DNA from: Alphaproteobacteria bacterium
Lineage (GTDB): Bacteria > Pseudomonadota > Alphaproteobacteria > SHVP01
Direction: 5' to 3'
Assembly: GCA_016869765.1 (NCBI GenBank)
Contig: VGES01000008.1
Span: 1-64,000, forward strand
Length of the DNA stretch: 64,000 nt
Part shown: piece after piece, positions 51,608 through 59,749 of the stretch
How the letters are laid out: each line of letters opens with the position of its first letter
Position numbering within the stretch: the first letter of the stretch is position 1
The notes under the pieces: model-generated
Told to the model about the DNA's origin: nothing
The model's input: the letters and a program-made list of their open reading frames with translations, nothing else
The model's database searches: none
Made by a program: the position numbers and the translations under genes

Positions 51608-51865
51608 ATGGCCGACACTACTCACAAGGGCTACGTCGGGACCACCGGCGGGCAAATCCACTATCTCGAATGCGGGCAGGGTCCGGCGATCGTCCTCCTG
51701 CACGCAACGTCCGATTCGGCGGTGATGTGGGAAGAACTTCTCCCGCGCCTCGCCCACCGAAATGCGGGTTTCGTCGCCATGCCGTGGGTCGGGCCGGATG
51801 CCGTCGACGAGGAGCCCGATCTGTTCTGCCGCGTGGTCGTCGATTTCCTGCGGGCATCGGGTTGA
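51608..51865 (+). pseudogene. Alpha/beta hydrolase remnant with internal deletion
   Basis: An 85-codon ORF with a good ribosome site (GAGGGGG). It begins like a normal alpha/beta hydrolase (GGQIHYLECGQGPAIVLLHAT, then MWEELLPRLA) but jumps after ~60 residues to what looks like the extreme C-terminus (DLFCRVVVDFLRASG). The nucleophile elbow, lid and acid/His regions are absent. Such proteins are normally 250-290 residues, so the middle two-thirds has been lost, leaving the frame open. Confidence 0.72.
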
Positions 51866-51996
51866 AGCAGGACGGCGCGGACCCGAGCCGCGCCCTAGAA
51901 ACGGTGCGGCCGGGTCGTGGACCCCTATCCAAGTTGTTGGTGACGCGAGGGACCAGGATAGAGCGCCCGCGCGACCCGGCCACGACGTTCATGTAC

Positions 51997-52017
51997 AATC
52001 TGTAGCGACTACAGATT
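51997..52017. promoter_or_regulatory. Perfect palindrome, likely MerR-family operator
   Basis: AATCTGTAG (51997-52005), three bases, CTACAGATT (52009-52017) form a perfect inverted repeat nine bases before the MerR-type regulator start. The CTGTAG/CTACAG core resembles metal-responsive MerR-family boxes. A good -10 hexamer TACAAT (51994-51999) overlaps its left edge, consistent with autoregulation. Leftward, TTGAAT at 52020-52015 could be a -35 across the palindrome. Confidence 0.72.
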
Positions 52018-52026
52018 CAAGCGGAC

Positions 52027-52578
52027 ATGACGAAGAAAATTGATCAAATGATCAGTATCGGGGCCCTGGCCCGCTCTAGCGGCGTCCACATCGAAACCAT
52101 TCGCTATTACGAGCGATGCGGATTGCTCGATCCACCACAAAGGAGCGCAGGCGGACATCGCAAGTATTCTCCGGCGGCGGCCGCGCGTTTGCGGTTCGTG
52201 CGGAGAGCGCGCGAACTGGGCTTCGGTCTCGACGAAGTTCGCCAACTGCTGGATATCTCGGTCGACTCGGCTGCCCGCGACGCCGATGCGCTCGCGATGA
52301 CGCGGGCGCGCTTGAAAGAGGTCCGGAAGAAAATCGCCGATATGCAGAACGTCGAACGGGTGCTATGCAGCGTTATCGGCGAGTCCGGGAACCGGGCGAC
52401 TGGCGGCATTCTGGCGGCGCTGTCGCATGGTGAAAGCGGGCGGACCCCTGTGCTTCACGACCCGCCGTCCTCCACCAACGTGCGCAAGGCATCTTCGTCG
52501 GTCGCGTCGATGACGCGTCGTGCGACATCGGGAGCAAAACCGGCCCGACCGAGTACGGCCAGATCTCTGCGCCGGTAA
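52027..52578 (+). CDS. MerR-family transcriptional regulator with extended C-terminus
   Basis: A 183-residue protein. The winged-helix domain (~8-75) is classic: SIGALARSSGVHIETIRYYERCGLL and GGHRKYSPAAAARLRFVRRARELGF. A dimerisation coiled coil follows (~85-120, RARLKEVRKKIADMQNVERVL), as in metal-type MerR proteins. The metal-binding Cys pattern of MerR/ZntR is not kept: the effector loop reads CSVIGESGNRATGG with one Cys. The last ~45 residues (SSTNVRKASSSVASMTRR and on) overlap recX on the other strand and look like extension past a lost stop. No obvious target gene is adjacent. Confidence 0.82.
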   Translation: MTKKIDQMISIGALARSSGVHIETIRYYERCGLLDPPQRSAGGHRKYSPAAAARLRFVRRARELGFGLDEVRQLLDISVDSAARDADALAMTRARLKEVRKKIADMQNVERVLCSVIGESGNRATGGILAALSHGESGRTPVLHDPPSSTNVRKASSSVASMTRRATSGAKPARPSTARSLRR

Positions 52579-53012
52579 TCGGCGCGGTCCTTGCCGCGAA
52601 ACGGTCCGAGGCGCCGCCGCCGCGCGAGGGTAATCGCCGCCTCGAGATCTGGCGTCGCCGACTGATGGCGCAGCGCCGCCAGCGCCGCTTCCACCTCGGG
52701 CGCGGCCAGCCCTTTGGCCCGTAGGGCCACCCGTACCGCGCCGAGCGCTTTGCCTCGCCGCCACAAGGTTTCGGCCGTCATCGTGGCAAAGGCCGCGTCA
52801 TCGAGGGCGCGCTGGGAGACAAGGCGGTTCAAGGTCGTGTCGACCCAGACGCTCGCCTTCTCGAGGTCGGTGCCATGGTCCCGGGCCGAGCGCTTCACCC
52901 GATGCATAAGCAGGCGTCGAAGATGGCCGACGGAGGCGTTGTAGCGCAGCAGGTAGCGTTCGGCGTCGCGGTCGAGGGAGCTTGCGGTGACGGGCGGAGG
53001 GCGGCGCGGCAC
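52455..53012 (-). CDS. recX: Regulatory protein RecX
   Basis: About 185 residues from a GTG at 53012; the frame is open to an ATG at 53063, but that segment lies inside a terminator hairpin. Three-helix repeats typical of RecX are present (LDRDAERYLLRYNASVGHLRRLLMHRVKRSA, LVSQRALDDAAFATMTAETLWRRGKA, GKDRADYRRRDLAVLGRAGFAPDVARRVI). RecX limits RecA filament activity. recA is not next to it. Its 3' end overlaps the merR-like gene by 124 bases in antisense. Confidence 0.85.
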   Translation of the reverse strand: MPRRPPPVTASSLDRDAERYLLRYNASVGHLRRLLMHRVKRSARDHGTDLEKASVWVDTTLNRLVSQRALDDAAFATMTAETLWRRGKALGAVRVALRAKGLAAPEVEAALAALRHQSATPDLEAAITLARRRRLGPFRGKDRADYRRRDLAVLGRAGFAPDVARRVIDATDEDALRTLVEDGGS

Positions 53013-53035
53013 GACGCAACACTGCCAGAGGGGCC

Positions 53036-53073
53036 GAGAAAAACAAACCGGCCCGACGTTCACCGCCGGGCCG
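53036..53073 (-). terminator. Intrinsic terminator after the small membrane-protein gene
   Basis: Leftward, the stem CGGCCCG (53073-53067) / CGGGCCG (53055-53049) with an 11-base loop is followed by GGTTTGTTTTTCT. It lies 18 bases past the stop of the 53091-53324 gene and before recX, so recX needs its own start signal or read-through. Confidence 0.78.
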
Positions 53074-53090
53074 ACCCGAGTAATGGTGCG

Positions 53091-53324
53091 TTAGCGTTTG
53101 GCGCGATCGGAGAACAGATAAAGGATGATGGCCAACGAGATCAGGCCGACCAAGCCGGCGCCACCGAGATCGCTAACGATTTTTGTGAGATTGGCAACGA
53201 TCCCGGAGAAAAACGGGACCTGAGGTCCGAACATCACCTGGATCACTATCGCCAGAGCGATCAGCGCCAGCGCGACCTCGATGATCCGGTAAATCCAACC
53301 CTTGATCTGGTTGATGACGTCCAT
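53091..53324 (-). CDS. Small two-helix membrane protein
   Basis: A 77-residue protein with two hydrophobic helices (~9-30 and ~52-70) and a basic C-terminus SDRAKR. The ATG follows a GGGGGAG site with tight spacing. A terminator follows directly, supporting a discrete transcription unit. The family is not recognised; the size and layout resemble holin-like or stress-induced membrane proteins, without firm support. Confidence 0.62.
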   Translation of the reverse strand: MDVINQIKGWIYRIIEVALALIALAIVIQVMFGPQVPFFSGIVANLTKIVSDLGGAGLVGLISLAIILYLFSDRAKR

Positions 53325-53557
53325 AGCTCCCCCTGTTGGTAAGACCAACCCCCTGGGCGCAGGCGCGGGACCTCGCGTGGCGCCGCCCGGCCGATGGCCC
53401 AATGGCCTCTGCCGGACGCGGCATGCTAGGCCCGGCCGGAAATTGCTGTCAATCGTTCGCCCCAATAAATTGGGGCGAGTGCCCACACGGTGTGGAAATG
53501 CTGCGCTCCGTGCCGAGCTTGGTAGCGCCTATGGTATGTGGCGAAGGCGAGGTGCCC

Positions 53558-53962
53558 ATGACGGAGACGAAGAAGGTCCTTGCCGCCAACGACGCGTTCT
53601 ATCGCGCGTTCGGGGCCGGCGATTACGCAGCGATGGACGGCTTGTGGTCGCGACAGGCGCCGGTCGCCTGCACCCATCCTGGCTGGACGGCCCTCACTGA
53701 GCGGGCACGGATCATGGAGAGTTGGCGGTCGATCCTGTCCGACGTGCCTGGAAGCAGCGTGTCCTGCTTCGACGCCGAAGCCCACGTCGTCGGGGCGACC
53801 GCCTTCGTGACGTGCAACGAGGCGGTCGGACACAACATGCTGGCCGCCACCAACGTGTTCGTTCGCGAGGATGGTGAGTGGCGCATGGTGCATCACCACG
53901 CTTCCCCGGTCGCTCGCGCCTATGTCAAGGGCGGACCGACCCGCGACGATCGGATTCACTAG
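53558..53962 (+). CDS. SnoaL/NTF2-like protein (DUF4440 type)
   Basis: A 134-residue protein with the NTF2-like pattern: AANDAFYRAFGAGDYAAMDGLWS, then ACTHPGWTALTERARIMESWRSIL and the final strand NVFVREDGEWRMVHHHASP. This is the common SnoaL_3-like arrangement of stress and small-molecule-binding proteins. The ATG at 53558 has GGCGAGG upstream. It overlaps the convergent alpha/beta hydrolase gene by 38 bases. Confidence 0.84.
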   Translation: MTETKKVLAANDAFYRAFGAGDYAAMDGLWSRQAPVACTHPGWTALTERARIMESWRSILSDVPGSSVSCFDAEAHVVGATAFVTCNEAVGHNMLAATNVFVREDGEWRMVHHHASPVARAYVKGGPTRDDRIH

Positions 53963-54776
53963 TTCGCAGAAACTCGACGATGGCGCCGTCGTAGGCGCGC
54001 CGATGATGAACGAACGCCGCATGGTTGCGGCCGGGAAACAGGCGCACGGTTCCAGCCCCGACCAACGCCGCGGCCTCGGTCAGCAGGGCCCCCGAGAAGA
54101 ACGGATCGTCCCGACTCCCGATGAACAGCGTGGGGGCCGTGACGCGGGGCAGCAGTTCGGTGAGATCGATTTCGCTGATCAGGTGGAGGTACCGGGCCGC
54201 ATCAGGAAGGAAAGAGGGTCGCCCGCCGAGCCACGGGGCCAATAGCAGCAACACCAGGCGGGCCAGAGCGCCTCGACCGCCGCCGACGCTGTCGCCAAAA
54301 AACGAGCGGAGCAACGCCTGCGGGCGGCCTTGTTCGGCCAGCGCGAGCCAGCGAAGGCCGAGACCAAATCCCGTCGGAGCCAACCGGTGTGCCGCCATCT
54401 GCACGATGAGGCGCCGAACGAGCGCCGGGTAGTGCGCTGCGATCAGCAGGGAAAATACGCCGCCGTAGGAGGCCCCGGTGAGGTCCACTTGGCCGTTCTC
54501 TGGCCGCTCGCGGTCGACAATCTCCTGAATTCCGTTCGCCGTGTCATCGGCCAGTGTGCGTAGCGAGTGATGCGGTGCGAGGGCGGGACGGCTCAAACCG
54601 TAGATCGTGTGGCTCATCCGGCAGGCCCCGAACTGCCAGGACCGCAGCCGCGGCGACCACGTCAGGTCGCGCCAACAATCGTCGAGACCCGGCAGGTAGA
54701 CCAGGATTCGCCGGCCGCCATGCAGCCTCAGGTAATGAAGGCCGTTGCGGGTGGTTCCGGTTTCGTGCCGCCGCAT
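53925..54776 (-). CDS. Alpha/beta hydrolase
   Basis: About 283 residues from the ATG at 54776. The fold has RILVYLPGLDDCWRD near the oxyanion hole, nucleophile elbow GASYGG, acid LFIGSRDDPFF and His in GRNHAAFVHH, so the Ser-Asp-His triad is complete, unlike the hydrolase at 44221. No export signal. Divergent from methyltransferase 4 with 79 bases between starts. Substrate unknown. Confidence 0.85.
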   Translation of the reverse strand: MRRHETGTTRNGLHYLRLHGGRRILVYLPGLDDCWRDLTWSPRLRSWQFGACRMSHTIYGLSRPALAPHHSLRTLADDTANGIQEIVDRERPENGQVDLTGASYGGVFSLLIAAHYPALVRRLIVQMAAHRLAPTGFGLGLRWLALAEQGRPQALLRSFFGDSVGGGRGALARLVLLLLAPWLGGRPSFLPDAARYLHLISEIDLTELLPRVTAPTLFIGSRDDPFFSGALLTEAAALVGAGTVRLFPGRNHAAFVHHRRAYDGAIVEFLRTSESDRRGSVRP

Positions 54777-54855
54777 GTCCCATCGTAGCCGATCGTTGGC
54801 GGGCGTCGTGACGCTTCGGATACAATACGCCGCGAGGTGATCAGGGGAGGGACCC

Positions 54856-55974
54856 ATGCGTGCTCAGGCCAGCCACGCCGTATTGCCGCGCACGACGCAC
54901 GACGAATTGGCGCGTCAGAACTTCGTTCAGAGCATGCGAACGAACGTCACGGGGCCGTTAACGGCTGGCAACCGCATCGTTTTCGAGCAGCATGCCAAAC
55001 CGCTTTTTCGACGCGAGCATGACCGCGAACCGGTCAGTCGCACCGAGGTCGGCAGCGTGATGCGACGTGAACCCTACTACCAAGCCTGGAGCGCGTTGAT
55101 GCGCACGACCCAGGAGATGCTTTGGGACTCGGTGGGTGACAGCGTCGAGCGTCAGCTGCCCGAGCTGATCGCGCGGGCGCGACGGCCGAGCCGCCGAACG
55201 AACGGCTCGCTCACGCTCGATCCGGCTTTGGCCATGCCGCGCTACATCGAGGCAGTCGACATCCACGTCATGCCGGGAAACTTCCAGACCGAAACGACGA
55301 CCGACGATGTCTACGCCGGCGCCCTCTATGACCGCGGGGTCTATGTCTTCCTGATGGGCAACATCGGTTCGTTCAACGAAGGCCTCGGCTCGCTCAACTG
55401 CGAGTTCCTCAAGAGCGATCTCCCCGAATTCCGCCCTCGCCGGATTCTCGACATGGGGTGCTCGGTCGGGCACTCGACCTTGCCCTACGTCGACGCCTTC
55501 CCCGATGCCGAGGTCTATGGCCTCGACGTCGGTGCACCGATGCTGCGCTACGCTCACGCGCGCTCCCAGTCCCTCGGCAAGCGAGTCCACTGGGTACAGA
55601 TGGACGCGACGGCAACCACGTTCCCCGACGGCCACTTCGACCTCGTGGTCTCGCACCTGCTGCTTCACGAGTGCCCGCAATCGACGATCCGGTCGCTCTT
55701 CCGAGAGTCGCACCGTCTGCTCGCGTCCGGCGGCATCATGCTTCATTCGGATGCGCCGAAACGCAACATGACGGCCTACGACGAATGGTTGATGGATTGG
55801 AACACGCACTACAACAACGAGCCGTTCGCCAGGGGAAGCCGCGATCTCGATTTCGAGCGCGAGGCGCTGGCAGCGGGGTTCCGTCGTGAGAATCTGCTGA
55901 CGTTCGGGCGCAAGGCGCTCTATCTGGCCGAGATGTTCCGCGAAAGCGGCGCCCGTGGCGCCCGCAAGGCCTGA
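54856..55974 (+). CDS. Class I SAM-dependent methyltransferase, paralogue 4 of 5
   Basis: A 372-residue family member with a model ribosome site (GGGGAGGG). N-terminal family domain ~1-165 (HDELARQNF, QAWSALMRTTQEMLWDSVGDSVERQLPELIARA, YIEAVDIHVMPGNFQ), Rossmann domain with ILDMGCSVGHST, GLDVGAPMLRYAHARSQSLGK, FDLVVSHLLLHECPQ. Paralogue 5 starts two bases after its stop, so the pair is co-translated and may act as partners or on successive steps. Confidence 0.9.
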   Translation: MRAQASHAVLPRTTHDELARQNFVQSMRTNVTGPLTAGNRIVFEQHAKPLFRREHDREPVSRTEVGSVMRREPYYQAWSALMRTTQEMLWDSVGDSVERQLPELIARARRPSRRTNGSLTLDPALAMPRYIEAVDIHVMPGNFQTETTTDDVYAGALYDRGVYVFLMGNIGSFNEGLGSLNCEFLKSDLPEFRPRRILDMGCSVGHSTLPYVDAFPDAEVYGLDVGAPMLRYAHARSQSLGKRVHWVQMDATATTFPDGHFDLVVSHLLLHECPQSTIRSLFRESHRLLASGGIMLHSDAPKRNMTAYDEWLMDWNTHYNNEPFARGSRDLDFEREALAAGFRRENLLTFGRKALYLAEMFRESGARGARKA

Positions 55975-55976
55975 TC

Positions 55977-57089
55977 GTGGCGGCACCCTTCGCCCATGCC
56001 CTATTGCCCGAACCGACGCACGATGAGTGGGCTCGGCAATCGTTCGCCCAGGCTATGCGACAAGCCTGCACGGTCACGTTGGCACCAGGCAACAGCGAGG
56101 TCTACCGCGCGCGGATCCAGCCGGCGCTTCGCCGTGCGCTGGGGCGGGACCCACACACCCGGCATGAAGTGAGCCGGGCCCTTTTGGCCGAACCCTACTA
56201 TCAGTACTGGAGTGCCCTGCAGCGCACGACCCAGGAGATGCTCTGGGACGGGGTCGGCGAGACGGTCGAACGCCAGTTGCCGACTCTGATCGCTCGGGCG
56301 AGGGCCGAGCCTGGGCCCGGCACGTTGCGCCTCGATCCCGCGTTCGTCACGCCGCGTTACATGGCCGAGGTCGACATTCACGTCATGCCGGGAAATTATC
56401 AGAGCGAACTCGTCGCGGACGACGTGTTCGCCGGCGCGATCTACGACCGAGGCGTCTATCTCTACGGCATGGGGGCGTTGGGCCCCACGAGCGCCGGTTA
56501 CGGCGAAGCCCTGATCGGCTACCTGCGGGAGCGTTTTCCGGAGTTCGAACCGCACCGCATCCTCGACCTCGGTTGCTCCGTGGGACACTCGACGGTGCCC
56601 TGGGCGCAGGCTTTTGCAAACGCCGAGGTTCACGCGATCGACATCGGAGCGCCGATGCTGCGTTACGCCCACGCGCGTGCCCGGGCGCTCGGAGCGGCCG
56701 TGCACTTTTCCCAGCAGAATGCCGAAACCACCGACTTCTCCGTTAGGTCGTTCGATCTCGTGGTGTCCCACATCCTGCTGCACGAGTTGCCCGCGCCGGC
56801 GCTGCGGCGCGTGCTTCGGGAATGCCGTCGCCTGTTGCGAACCGGCGGCCTGATGCTTCATCTCGACGGCCTTGCCTACGGCGGTCGCGACCCGTTCGAA
56901 CAGGCCGTGCAGGACTGGAACACCCACTTCAACAACGAACCGTTTCAGGGTGCCAGCCACGACTTTCCGTTTACCGAGGAGGCCATAAAATCGGGTTTCG
57001 ACCGGGGCGGCATCATCGTCGAGGACTTGGCGATCCCGCGCGCCGGCGGCGGGCACCGGTTCTTGAGCCTGCGTGGCGCGCGCGCCTAG
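55977..57089 (+). CDS. Class I SAM-dependent methyltransferase, paralogue 5 of 5
   Basis: A 370-residue family member starting at a GTG two bases after paralogue 4. Family N-domain (HDEWARQSF, QYWSALQRTTQEMLWDGVGETVERQLPTLIARA, YMAEVDIHVMPGNYQ) and Rossmann domain (ILDLGCSVGHST, IDIGAPMLRYAHARARALG, FSQQNAETTDF, LLHELPAPALRRVL). More similar to paralogue 4 than to the others across the N-domain, suggesting local duplication. Acceptor unknown. Confidence 0.9.
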   Translation: MAAPFAHALLPEPTHDEWARQSFAQAMRQACTVTLAPGNSEVYRARIQPALRRALGRDPHTRHEVSRALLAEPYYQYWSALQRTTQEMLWDGVGETVERQLPTLIARARAEPGPGTLRLDPAFVTPRYMAEVDIHVMPGNYQSELVADDVFAGAIYDRGVYLYGMGALGPTSAGYGEALIGYLRERFPEFEPHRILDLGCSVGHSTVPWAQAFANAEVHAIDIGAPMLRYAHARARALGAAVHFSQQNAETTDFSVRSFDLVVSHILLHELPAPALRRVLRECRRLLRTGGLMLHLDGLAYGGRDPFEQAVQDWNTHFNNEPFQGASHDFPFTEEAIKSGFDRGGIIVEDLAIPRAGGGHRFLSLRGARA

Positions 57090-57093
57090 TCGG

Positions 57094-57963
57094 TCATGCG
57101 GCGCGAATCTTCGCGCTGACCTCGTTGAGCTCCGGCAAGCCGAGGGCGGAGTTGGTCTCCTCGAGCGAGGCCATGCGATCGAGCCAGGAACGCGAGTCGC
57201 CGGTCTCACGCAGCGTTTTCAGAAACGACGTCAGCTGACGCACCATCACGCGGATCATCGACGACGGGAAGATGACGATCTTGAAGCCGATCGCTTCCAG
57301 TTCCTTGGCCGACATGAGCGGCGTCTTGCCCGTCTCCGACATGTTGACCATGTGAGGTCCGGGCAACTCATTGACCTGACGCTTCATCTCGGCGACCGAT
57401 TCGACCGCGTCCATGAATAGAATGTCCGCGCCGGCCTCCTTGTAGAGTTTGAGCCGTCGCATCGCTTCCTCGAGACCCAATGGCGCCCGGGCGTCGGTGC
57501 GGGCAATGATCTTGAAATCGGGGCTCGGCCGGCCTGACACCGCGGCCCGAATGCGCTCGGCGGCGCGCTCGGCCGGTTCGATCACTTTGCCTTCCATGTG
57601 GCCGCACTTTTTGGGCCAGGTCTGGTCCTCGAACTGGGCGGCGGACGCTCCCGCCAACTGCAACCCGCGAACGGTGCGGATCACGTTCGCGATGTCGCCG
57701 TAGCCGGTGTCGCAGTCGACGATCAGCGGCATCTGAGTCACGGCGCGAATGGCGCGCACGTTGGCTTCGACCTCGTGGTAGGCGATCAACCCGACATCGG
57801 GCACGCCGTAGACAGCGGCCGAGGTCGCGTAGCCCGAAACATAGCCGGCTTCGAAGCCCGCAAGTTCGGCCAGTCGCAACTCGAGGGCCGTACCACCCCC
57901 GGGGACGACCACGGCACCGGGGCGAGCGAGGAGATTGGAAAGCGAGGCGAAACGGTTTGGCAT
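57094..57963 (-). CDS. Isocitrate lyase/PEP mutase superfamily enzyme
   Basis: A 289-residue TIM barrel of the methylisocitrate lyase group: Mg-binding VDCDTGYGD (D83, D85), FEDQTWPKKCGHMEGK with the catalytic KKCGH (C120), and ARTDARAPLGLEEAMRR. The full KKCGH loop supports C-C lyase activity on a 2-hydroxy-dicarboxylate such as dimethylmalate or methylisocitrate. The MmgE/PrpD gene at 34733 could in principle belong to the same chemistry but is far away. It lies one base downstream of the DUF427 gene, same strand. Confidence 0.9.
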   Translation of the reverse strand: MPNRFASLSNLLARPGAVVVPGGGTALELRLAELAGFEAGYVSGYATSAAVYGVPDVGLIAYHEVEANVRAIRAVTQMPLIVDCDTGYGDIANVIRTVRGLQLAGASAAQFEDQTWPKKCGHMEGKVIEPAERAAERIRAAVSGRPSPDFKIIARTDARAPLGLEEAMRRLKLYKEAGADILFMDAVESVAEMKRQVNELPGPHMVNMSETGKTPLMSAKELEAIGFKIVIFPSSMIRVMVRQLTSFLKTLRETGDSRSWLDRMASLEETNSALGLPELNEVSAKIRAA

Positions 57964-57964
57964 G

Positions 57965-58786
57965 TCAGGACCACGGGGTCAGGGGTTTCGGTTCGGCGGC
58001 GCCGTCGATCAGGATCGCATCGACCTTCTCGTTGTAGAAAGAAAGAAGGCCCATGATTTTCAGCGCTTCGGTCGTCGTCTCGGGGTAGTACCACACGAGG
58101 TTGTCGTAACGCTTGCCTTTGACGCTGACGTGGAAGTACTTGGCGAAGCCCTTGTACGGGCACCCCGTCTGCAGGTCGGACGGTGACAGCACGCCAGGCT
58201 TCACGTCTTCCTTGGGAATGTAATAGCGGGTTGGCAGCGTCGTCTCGAACAGGAAGACGGCGCGGCGGGTATCGGCGACCGTCTCGCCGTTGACCACGAC
58301 CTGCACGCGTCGTGAGGAGCGGACGCAGTCGATGCGTTTGTAGGGGTCGCGCGGGTGGATGAAGATCTCCTCATCCTCCTCGAACCAGTGGTCGACCTTG
58401 TTCCAGTAGAACGCGACGTGGCCCTTGATCGCGGCGGATTGCGGGATCGGGTTCTCGTAGCCCCATACCGCGTTCTCGGCTTTCCGTTCGCCGACGCCGA
58501 TGGTCCAGTAGGAACAGTCTCCTTTGTAGGGGCAATGCGTCGTGTGCGTCGTTTTGCCCAGGAGATCCATGCGCACGTCGGTCATGGGGAAGTAATAGAT
58601 TGGCAGGTGCCCGTCCTCGAAGAGGATCTTGGCGCGAGTCGAATCGGCGATGGTGACGCCGTTCATCATCGTGCGCAGGCGGCGCGGACAGTCCTCGATG
58701 AAGATCTGATGCCCCTCGGTGCCATGGCGCGGCCCCGAACGGTAGCGTGGAATGCGTTTGTTGGCGGGCGACTCGATGAGCGCCAT
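57965..58786 (-). CDS. Duplicated DUF427 domain protein
   Basis: A 273-residue protein with two DUF427 units, ~20-120 (MMNGVTIADSTRAKILFED, YYFPMTDVRMDLL, HCPYKGDCSYWTI) and ~155-255 (VVNGETVADTRRAVFLFET, YYIPKEDVKPGVL, GCPYKGFAKYFHV). The CPYKG signature occurs in both. Single-domain versions are ~95-120 residues and uncharacterised. The ATG at 58786 has GGGAG upstream. The gap to the isocitrate-lyase-type gene is one base, so they are one operon. Confidence 0.88.
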   Translation of the reverse strand: MALIESPANKRIPRYRSGPRHGTEGHQIFIEDCPRRLRTMMNGVTIADSTRAKILFEDGHLPIYYFPMTDVRMDLLGKTTHTTHCPYKGDCSYWTIGVGERKAENAVWGYENPIPQSAAIKGHVAFYWNKVDHWFEEDEEIFIHPRDPYKRIDCVRSSRRVQVVVNGETVADTRRAVFLFETTLPTRYYIPKEDVKPGVLSPSDLQTGCPYKGFAKYFHVSVKGKRYDNLVWYYPETTTEALKIMGLLSFYNEKVDAILIDGAAEPKPLTPWS

Positions 58787-58912
58787 GGCCTTCTCCCTGT
58801 CGGATTGCCGATCCATCATAAAAGCGCCTCTGGCAGGCGGCCAGTCGCTCATTCCCGACATTGTCGCCATTGGGGCGGCATCCTAGAGTCGCCAGCAACA
58901 GGGAACGTCAGC

Positions 58913-59749
58913 ATGCATCCTTCGATCAAAGACAAGGTCGTCATCATCACCGGCGGTGGTCGGGGTCTCGGCCGTGCCATGGCCCTGGGGTTGGTGGGCG
59001 CCGGAGCCAAAGTCGCGATCACGGCCGCGCGGGAAGGGGCCGAGCTCAAGGAAACCGCGGAGGACTGTCGCCGACTCGCGGGTCAGGACTGCGTTCTGCC
59101 GCTGCAGGCCGACGTCACGAGTGAGGCCGACTGCGAGCGCGTGATGCGTGAGACCAAGGCCAAATGGGGGCGCATTCATGTGCTCGTGAACAACGCGGGT
59201 CGCGGAATGACCTTCGTCCACGCCGACTTCATCAAGGCGCGGCCGTCGTTCTGGGAGATCCCCAACGACCGCTTCAAGTTGATCATCGACACCAACGTCA
59301 CCGGCACGTTCAACATGGCAAAGGCCGCGACGCCGCATCTTCTCGAGGGCGGCTGGGGTCGCATCGTCAACGTTTCGACCAGCCTCGTCACCATGCAGCG
59401 CAAGGGCTATTTGCCCTACGGCGCTTCGAAATGGGCCGTCGAAGGCGCCACGGTGATCATGGCCGAGGATTTGGCGGAGACACCGGTGACCGTCAATGCG
59501 TTGCTGCCGGGGGGCGCGACCAATACCAAGATGATTCCTGGAAGCCTCGACGACAAGAATCGCACCGGCGCCGACGGCAACCTGTTCGAACCCGACATCA
59601 TGGTGCCGCCGATCCTCTATCTCACCTCGGATCTGTCCAACGGCAAGCGCGGCGACCGTTATGTCGCGAAGCTGTGGGACAAGACGTTGGCGCCGCAGGA
59701 AGCCGCGAGCAAGAGTCGCTTCCCGTGCCGTCGCAATCGCATCTATTGA
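58913..59749 (+). CDS. Short-chain dehydrogenase/reductase
   Basis: A 278-residue SDR: nucleotide motif TGGGRGLG (13-20), NNAG (93-96), catalytic S155, Y169 and K173 (NVSTSLVT, PYGASKWAVEGAT), and a PGG turn after the last core strand. It oxidises or reduces an alcohol/carbonyl with NAD(P)(H). The C-terminus (DRYVAKLWDKTL and on) is slightly extended. The next methyltransferase gene overlaps its 3' end. Confidence 0.92.
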   Translation: MHPSIKDKVVIITGGGRGLGRAMALGLVGAGAKVAITAAREGAELKETAEDCRRLAGQDCVLPLQADVTSEADCERVMRETKAKWGRIHVLVNNAGRGMTFVHADFIKARPSFWEIPNDRFKLIIDTNVTGTFNMAKAATPHLLEGGWGRIVNVSTSLVTMQRKGYLPYGASKWAVEGATVIMAEDLAETPVTVNALLPGGATNTKMIPGSLDDKNRTGADGNLFEPDIMVPPILYLTSDLSNGKRGDRYVAKLWDKTLAPQEAASKSRFPCRRNRIY

